This document shows, piece after piece, positions 13,030-17,582 of a DNA stretch of 17,582 nucleotides. This stretch comes from Terrimesophilobacter sp044508495 (GTDB lineage: Bacteria > Actinomycetota > Actinomycetes > Actinomycetales > Microbacteriaceae), in NCBI GenBank assembly GCA_044508495.1, contig JBIQHP010000043.1, positions 1 to 17,582 of the forward strand, read 5' to 3'. Position 1 is the stretch's first letter. Every line of letters begins with the position of its first letter. Below the pieces are notes generated by a model. The model saw nothing but the letters and a program-made list of their open reading frames with translations. It was not told the origin of the DNA and ran no database searches. Position numbers and translations under genes: made by a program.

Positions 13030-14013
13030 TTGACCACCATCGCAAGGGATGACACCGTGACGGGTCGTGCAGCGGGGCTCACCCCCGCTGCACGGCCCGG
13101 ATCGGGACGACCCAGGCCGTCGGGCCGGCGGCTCCGTGCCGGCCTCACCCCTTACCTCTTCATCGCACCGGGGGCGATCCTGTTCGGCCTCATGATCGTC
13201 TACCCGATGGTGCAGGCCGTGCAGATGAGCTTCTTCGACTGGAAGATCGTCGCGAGCGCGACGAGCGAGTTCCTCGGACTCGAGAACTATCTGCGGGCCT
13301 TCCAGGACGACCACTTCTGGCTGAGCCTCTCCAACAGCGGCATCTACATGCTGTTCACCGTCCCGCCGCAGATCGTGCTCGGACTCGTGGTCGCGATGCT
13401 CCTCAAGAAGAAGAGCCCCGCCCAGCCGCTGTTCCGGGTGCTCTTCTACCTCCCGGTCGTCACGAGCTGGGTCGTCGTGTCACTCCTGTTCAAATACCTC
13501 TTCGCCGACCAGGGGCTCATCAACTTCACCCTCGGCGACTTCCTCCACCTGACGACCGGTGAAACCTCCTGGCTCGCCGGACGGTGGACCGCCCTCGCCG
13601 CCATCTGCGCCCTCGGCGTCTGGAAGGGGATCGGCTGGGCGATGATGATCTTCCTCGCCGGGCTGCAGGGGGTCCCGCAGGAGCTCGAGGAGGCGGCGAC
13701 CGTCGACGGCGCGAACCGCTGGCAGCGCTTCCGCGCGGTCACGCTCCCCGCGATCTGGCCGGCCATGCTCTTCGTCGTCGTCATGCTCGTCATCGGCGGC
13801 TTCAACGTCTTCACCTCCGTCTTCCTCATGACCGGCGGCGGCCCGGTGGGCCAGACGGATGTCGTGCTCACCTACATGTACCGGCAGGCGTTCACGTTCC
13901 TCGACTTCGGCTACGGGTCGGCCCTGTCGGTCATCCTCACGGTCATCGTGTTCGTCGTCGCGGTCATCCAGCTGCGGCTGTTCCGCGACCGGAGCGGGGA
14001 GAGCCTCGCATGA
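13030..14013 (+). CDS. Sugar ABC transporter permease (MalF-like)
   Basis: A 327-residue (or 318-residue) membrane protein of the CUT1 sugar permease family. A Pro/Arg-rich cytoplasmic tail of about 40 residues leads to the first helix (YLFIAPGAILFGLMIVYPMV), followed by five more. The EAA loop reads PQELEEAATVDGANRWQRFRAVTLP, fully conserved with the central Gly. TTG 13030, 6 bp after the binding-protein stop, is the longest start. GTG 13057 has a better-spaced AAGG site and is an equal candidate. It forms the channel with the next gene product. No ATPase gene is present in the operon. Confidence 0.9.
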   Translation: MTTIARDDTVTGRAAGLTPAARPGSGRPRPSGRRLRAGLTPYLFIAPGAILFGLMIVYPMVQAVQMSFFDWKIVASATSEFLGLENYLRAFQDDHFWLSLSNSGIYMLFTVPPQIVLGLVVAMLLKKKSPAQPLFRVLFYLPVVTSWVVVSLLFKYLFADQGLINFTLGDFLHLTTGETSWLAGRWTALAAICALGVWKGIGWAMMIFLAGLQGVPQELEEAATVDGANRWQRFRAVTLPAIWPAMLFVVVMLVIGGFNVFTSVFLMTGGGPVGQTDVVLTYMYRQAFTFLDFGYGSALSVILTVIVFVVAVIQLRLFRDRSGESLA

Positions 14014-14852
14014 GCCGCAGCACCTCGACGCGCGGCCTGGCCGCCACGTTCCGCTACGCCGCCCTTGTGGTCGGCGCTCTCGTGATGGTCACGCCCTTCG
14101 TCTACATGGTATCGACGAGCTTCAAGGCGCAGGCCTACGTTCTGACCTTCCCGCCCCAGTTCATCCCCGACCCGGCGACGACCGACAACTACCTGCAGGC
14201 GCTCACGACCCAGAACTTCGGGCTGTACTTCCTGAACTCGATCATCGTCTCGGTCGTCGCGACCGCGGCATCGGTGCTCGTGAGCTCGATGATGGCGTAC
14301 GCATTCGCCCGGTTCCGGTTCCCGGGGCGCGAGCTCATCTTCCGGATCCTGCTGCTCGGGCTCATCGTGCCGGCGATGATGCTCATCATCCCGCAGTTCA
14401 TCCTGGCCAAGCAGCTGCATCTGCTCGACTCGCTCCTCGGCCTCATCGTCTTCTACACCGCGGGGACCCTCGCGCTCAACACCTTCCTGCTGCGCGGATT
14501 CTTCGAGTCGATCCCGGGGGAGCTCGACCAGGCGATGCAGGTCGACGGCGCTGGGGCGTGGACCCGCTACTGGCGGCTCGCGCTCCCGCTCGGGAAGCCA
14601 GCGCTCGCGACGGCGACGATCTTCACCTTCCTCTCCTGCTGGGACGAGTTCGCCTGGGCGCTCACGATCATCAACACCCCGGAGCATCTGACGCTCCCGG
14701 TCGCGATCCAGCTCTTCCAGGGCCAGAACGCGACCCAGTGGGGTCTCGTGTTCGCCGCTTCTCTCATCGCCGTCATCCCGGTCATCATCGTCTTCCTCGT
14801 CTTCCAGCGCTACTTCGTCCAGGGCCTCACGGCCGGGGCAGTCAAAGGATGA
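14010..14852 (+). CDS. Sugar ABC transporter permease (MalG-like)
   Basis: A 280-residue CUT1-family permease with six predicted helices; the first is YAALVVGALVMVTPFVYMVS, followed by STSFKAQAYVL as in MalG proteins. The EAA loop is ESIPGELDQAMQVDGAGAWTRYWRLALP; the usual Glu-Ala-Ala is Asp-Gln-Ala here, a mild deviation. ATG 14010 overlaps the preceding stop (ATGA), and the stop overlaps the region that initiates the GH15 gene, so the whole operon is translationally chained. It forms the heterodimeric sugar channel with the MalF-like protein. Confidence 0.92.
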   Translation: MSRSTSTRGLAATFRYAALVVGALVMVTPFVYMVSTSFKAQAYVLTFPPQFIPDPATTDNYLQALTTQNFGLYFLNSIIVSVVATAASVLVSSMMAYAFARFRFPGRELIFRILLLGLIVPAMMLIIPQFILAKQLHLLDSLLGLIVFYTAGTLALNTFLLRGFFESIPGELDQAMQVDGAGAWTRYWRLALPLGKPALATATIFTFLSCWDEFAWALTIINTPEHLTLPVAIQLFQGQNATQWGLVFAASLIAVIPVIIVFLVFQRYFVQGLTAGAVKG

Positions 14853-14854
14853 GA

Positions 14855-15952
14855 ATGACCGCAACGCTCTCTTCGCAGACTCTCGTCGATCACGGGGTCC
14901 GGATCATCGCAGAAGGACAGGCGCCCTCCGGCGCCTACATCGCGAGCCCCAACTTCCCGCAATACCACTTCGCCTGGCTGCGGGACGGCGCGTTCTGCGC
15001 GCTCGCGATGGATGCCGCGGGCGAGCGCTCCTCGGCCGGGGACTTCCATGACTGGGTTGCGGGCGTGGTCGAGGCGCAGGGGGCGCGCATCCGCTCGGTC
15101 GTGGGCCGGGTTTGCCGGGGGGAGACGCCACGGAGCGACGAGCTCCTCCCGACCCGATACACGCTCGAGGGCGAGGAAGAGCATGTCGATGGGGAGGCGT
15201 GGCCGAACTTCCAGCTCGACGGCTACGGGACCTGGCTCTTCGCGCTGCACTCCCACTACGGGGCGGAGCTGCCGATACGGCTGCTCCCTGCCGCCGAGCT
15301 CGTGGCCGACTATCTTCAGACGACCTGGCGACTTCCCTGCTTCGACTACTGGGAGGAGTACGGCGACCGCCAGCACACCTCGACGCTCGCGGCCATCGCG
15401 GCCGGGCTGCGCGCGGCGAGCCGGATGCTCGGGCGGGCGTCGCTCGACGGGGCGGCGGACGAGATCGTCGCATTCATCCTCGCGAGCTGCGTGACGGACG
15501 GCACCCTCGGCAAGGGGCCGGACGATCCCCGGGTCGACGCGAGCCTGCTCTCGCTCGCCACGCCGTTCGCCCTTCTCGACGCGGCGCATCCGGTCATGCT
15601 GGCCACGGTCGAGAGGATCCGGGGCGAGCTCGCCTCGACGACCGGCGGCATCCGCCGCTATCGAGGCGACACCTACTTCGGCGGCAACCCGTGGCTGCTG
15701 CTGACCGCGTGGCTGGGCTGGCACGACCGACTGGCGGGCGATGAGCTCGGGCACGCGGCGGCGCGCAACTGGGTGGTCGATCACGCATCGAAGGTCGGAG
15801 ACCTGCCGGAGCAGATCCTGCACGAGCCCCAGGACGCGGCCTCCGTCGGCCCGTGGCTCGAACGCTGGGGGCCGGTCGCCAGCCCGCTCCTGTGGTCGCA
15901 CGCGAAATTCATCCTCATGGAGTCGGACGCGCGGGCGGCGACATGGGACTGA
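14855..15952 (+). CDS. GH15 glucoamylase-like glycoside hydrolase, catalytic domain only, cytoplasmic
   Basis: A 365-residue (alpha/alpha)6-barrel protein with GH15 landmarks: YHFAWLRDGAF (37-47), FQLDGYGTWLFAL (119-131), DYWEEYGDRQHTST (164-177, general-acid candidate Glu167), DLPEQ (316-320, base candidate Glu319) and PLLWSHAKFIL (344-354). GH15 enzymes invert alpha-glucosidic bonds to release beta-glucose from non-reducing ends; glucodextranases of this family cut alpha-1,6 links. There is no signal peptide and no N-terminal beta-sandwich domain, so it is much shorter than the usual bacterial 600 or more residues. ATG 14855 has AAAGGA five bases upstream; ATG 14849, two codons earlier, overlaps the permease stop but has no room for a ribosome-binding site. 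Trehalase activity, also found in GH15, is an alternative. Confidence 0.85.
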   Translation: MTATLSSQTLVDHGVRIIAEGQAPSGAYIASPNFPQYHFAWLRDGAFCALAMDAAGERSSAGDFHDWVAGVVEAQGARIRSVVGRVCRGETPRSDELLPTRYTLEGEEEHVDGEAWPNFQLDGYGTWLFALHSHYGAELPIRLLPAAELVADYLQTTWRLPCFDYWEEYGDRQHTSTLAAIAAGLRAASRMLGRASLDGAADEIVAFILASCVTDGTLGKGPDDPRVDASLLSLATPFALLDAAHPVMLATVERIRGELASTTGGIRRYRGDTYFGGNPWLLLTAWLGWHDRLAGDELGHAAARNWVVDHASKVGDLPEQILHEPQDAASVGPWLERWGPVASPLLWSHAKFILMESDARAATWD

Positions 15953-17553
15953 TCCCCGACCGCGCGACGTACCTGCCCGGCCAGCCGGTCGTCATCGAGC
16001 TCTCCGCGCCCGCCCCGTTCGACGGCATGGCCGTCGTCTCGAGACTGAACGAGACCGTCCGCACGGTGCCCGTCGCCGCCCTGGCGACCATGGTCGATCT
16101 CGGCAGCTTCGACCGGGGCGGGTACGGAGTCCGGATCGGTGAGGAGACGACGGCGTTCGACGTGCTGGAGGATGCCTTCGAGCGCCCGCGCTACGGGTTC
16201 GTGGTGAACCTGACCGACCAGGTGGATGTCCCGGCCGTGTCCCGGTTCTTCCGCCGCCTGCACCTGGATCTCGCCCAGTTCTACGACTGGGCCTATCGGC
16301 ACTCGCAGCTCATGCCGCCGGAGGATCACTACGTTGACCCGCTCGGGCAGGAGCGGGACCTCGGAACCGTCGACCGGATGGCCGGCACGCTCGCCGACGG
16401 CGGTACCATCCCGCTCGGCTACAGCGCGGTGTACGCGATCGGCAGCTCTGAGGTCGCCGACTGGAGCGACTCCCTTCTGCTGCGCTCCGACGGCGAGTCG
16501 TACCGGCTCGGCGAGGACTTCCTCGTGCTCGTCGATCCCGCCGAGCCGCGCTGGCTCGAGCACTATCTCGGCCAGCTCGAGTCCGTGCTGGAGGGGACCG
16601 CGCTGCGGGGCTTCCACCTCGACCAGTACGGCTGGCCGAAGTTCGCGACCCGCGGCGACGGAGCCCGCGTCGACCTCTCGGCATCGTTCGTCACACTCAT
16701 CGACGCGGTGCGCAAGCGGATGCCGCACGCCCGCTTCATGTTCAACAACGTCAACGACTTCCCCACGCCGGTCACGGCGCCGGCGCCGCAGGACGCCACC
16801 TACATCGAGGTGTGGGCCCCGCACACCGAGCTGCAGGACCTCGCCACGCTCGCGACGGGCGCGCTCGCGGCACGGCCCGAGCATCCGCCGATCCTCTCCG
16901 CCTATCTGAGCTGCTACCGGGAGGACGAGGCGCGAGCGAATGAAGCGGCCGCCCTCGTCATGGCGACGGCCTTCTCGCACGGGGCGAGCCACCTCCTGCT
17001 GGGGGAGGACGGCCACGCCCTCATCGACCCGTACTATCCGCGCAATCACCGCCTCGCCGAGTCGAGCGTCGACCTCTTCGTGAGGTGGTACGACTTCGCG
17101 GTGCGCTGCGGCGATCTGCTGTTCGATCCCGCCGCTCAGGATGTCACGGGATCGTTCACCGGCGGGATCAACGAGGATGTCGTGCTCACCGGCGCCGAGA
17201 CCTCGACCAGGGCTGAGCCGGGGACGGTCTGGACGCGCGTCGTGCGCACTCCGCTCGGGCTCGTCATCCACCTCGTCAATCTGGTCGCACAGACCGAGAC
17301 GGTGTGGGATGCCGGCAAGAACCCGACTGTTCCGCAAGCCGGTCTGCGGCTGGCGCTCTCCCTCGTTCGCGAGGGAGCGGCGGTCTGGTTCGCTAGCGTC
17401 GAGGAGCCGGATCTGATCGAACTTCGGGCGGCGGGGATGGCGCTCTCCCAGCAGACCGACGCTCTCTCCGCCGGCCAGTCGAGTGCGGTCTTCGCTCTCC
17501 CGCCGGTGTCGGCGTATTCGATCGTGCTCGTGCCCGCGGCGGAGCTGGGGTAA
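15943..17553 (+). CDS. GH66 dextranase / cycloisomaltooligosaccharide-type glycoside hydrolase, cytoplasmic
   Basis: A 536-residue protein with the GH66 layout: an N-terminal beta-sandwich (about 1-80), a TIM barrel (about 81-400) and a C-terminal beta-sandwich. The entry motif is RYGFVVNL, then FFRRLHLDLAQFYDWAYRH (102-120) and DPLGQERDLGTV. The nucleophile is probably Asp227 in GFHLDQYGWPK and the acid/base Glu289 in TYIEVWAP. GH66 enzymes are retaining endodextranases or cyclodextran glucanotransferases acting on alpha-1,6 glucan. Known members are mostly secreted and longer. This one has no signal peptide and no room for the CBM35 insert found in the cyclising enzymes. ATG 15943 overlaps the GH15 stop by 10 bp, so the two enzymes are translationally coupled. 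Exact specificity is undetermined. Confidence 0.87.
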   Translation: MGLIPDRATYLPGQPVVIELSAPAPFDGMAVVSRLNETVRTVPVAALATMVDLGSFDRGGYGVRIGEETTAFDVLEDAFERPRYGFVVNLTDQVDVPAVSRFFRRLHLDLAQFYDWAYRHSQLMPPEDHYVDPLGQERDLGTVDRMAGTLADGGTIPLGYSAVYAIGSSEVADWSDSLLLRSDGESYRLGEDFLVLVDPAEPRWLEHYLGQLESVLEGTALRGFHLDQYGWPKFATRGDGARVDLSASFVTLIDAVRKRMPHARFMFNNVNDFPTPVTAPAPQDATYIEVWAPHTELQDLATLATGALAARPEHPPILSAYLSCYREDEARANEAAALVMATAFSHGASHLLLGEDGHALIDPYYPRNHRLAESSVDLFVRWYDFAVRCGDLLFDPAAQDVTGSFTGGINEDVVLTGAETSTRAEPGTVWTRVVRTPLGLVIHLVNLVAQTETVWDAGKNPTVPQAGLRLALSLVREGAAVWFASVEEPDLIELRAAGMALSQQTDALSAGQSSAVFALPPVSAYSIVLVPAAELG

Positions 17554-17582
17554 GGAAGCTATTCGAATCGGTACCGAGGCGG
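17554..17582. other. Right edge, no feature recognised
   Basis: These 29 bases after the GH66 stop contain no terminator hairpin or start codon that can be supported. The sugar operon may continue beyond the window. Confidence 0.5.

Noticed and set aside
15943..17553. Calling GH66 a cyclising glucanotransferase (CITase)
   Set aside because: The CBM35 insert typical of CITases is absent and the protein is short. Hydrolase or ring-opening roles remain possible, so only family-level naming is supported.

Overview
The window is GC-rich DNA with tightly packed genes, frequent GTG starts, ATGA/GTGA stop-start overlaps and several apparently leaderless genes. This fits a high-GC actinobacterium, and gene content and style suggest Microbacteriaceae; that placement is inference. 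One run of 100 N (1721-1820) is an assembly gap inside a gene. No intergenic stretch exceeds about 200 bp, and I found no rRNA, tRNA, insertion sequence or CRISPR array.

Layout. (1) 1-878, minus: a small YtrA-type GntR regulator followed by a NagD-like HAD phosphatase that runs off the left edge. (2) 965-1077: a 113-bp inverted-repeat element. (3) 1078-6123, minus: a five-gene operon potA-potD-potB-potC plus a YtcJ-like amidohydrolase (interrupted by the N gap), reading as uptake of polyamines or similar cations with a linked hydrolase. An 18-bp perfect palindrome lies in the leader of potA. (4) 6317-8044: a hot-dog thioesterase (+), a convergent MarR regulator (-) and a divergent NADPH-dependent FMN reductase (+). 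The marR/reductase intergenic region carries two matching palindromes that lie over the promoters of both genes. (5) 8059-9590: a 17-bp tandem repeat at the end of an Lrp/AsnC gene (-), divergent from a dimethylargininase-like gene (+). (6) 9637-10370: a Phd/VapC-type toxin-antitoxin pair. (7) 10401-17553: a divergent ROK regulator (-) and a five-gene sugar operon (+) encoding a binding lipoprotein, two permeases, a short GH15 glucoamylase-like enzyme and a GH66 dextranase-like enzyme.

How the parts work together. The most distinctive locus is (7). A binding lipoprotein and two permeases would import a glucan oligosaccharide. The two glycosidases have no signal peptide and would act on it in the cytoplasm. 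GH66 enzymes act on alpha-1,6 glucans (dextran, isomaltooligosaccharides, cyclic isomaltooligosaccharides) and GH15 enzymes release glucose from chain ends, so this looks like an import-then-cleave pathway for isomaltooligosaccharides or cyclic isomaltooligosaccharides under a ROK repressor. No ATPase is encoded, so a shared MsiK-type ATPase elsewhere is presumably used. The substrate is inferred from enzyme families and has not been shown.
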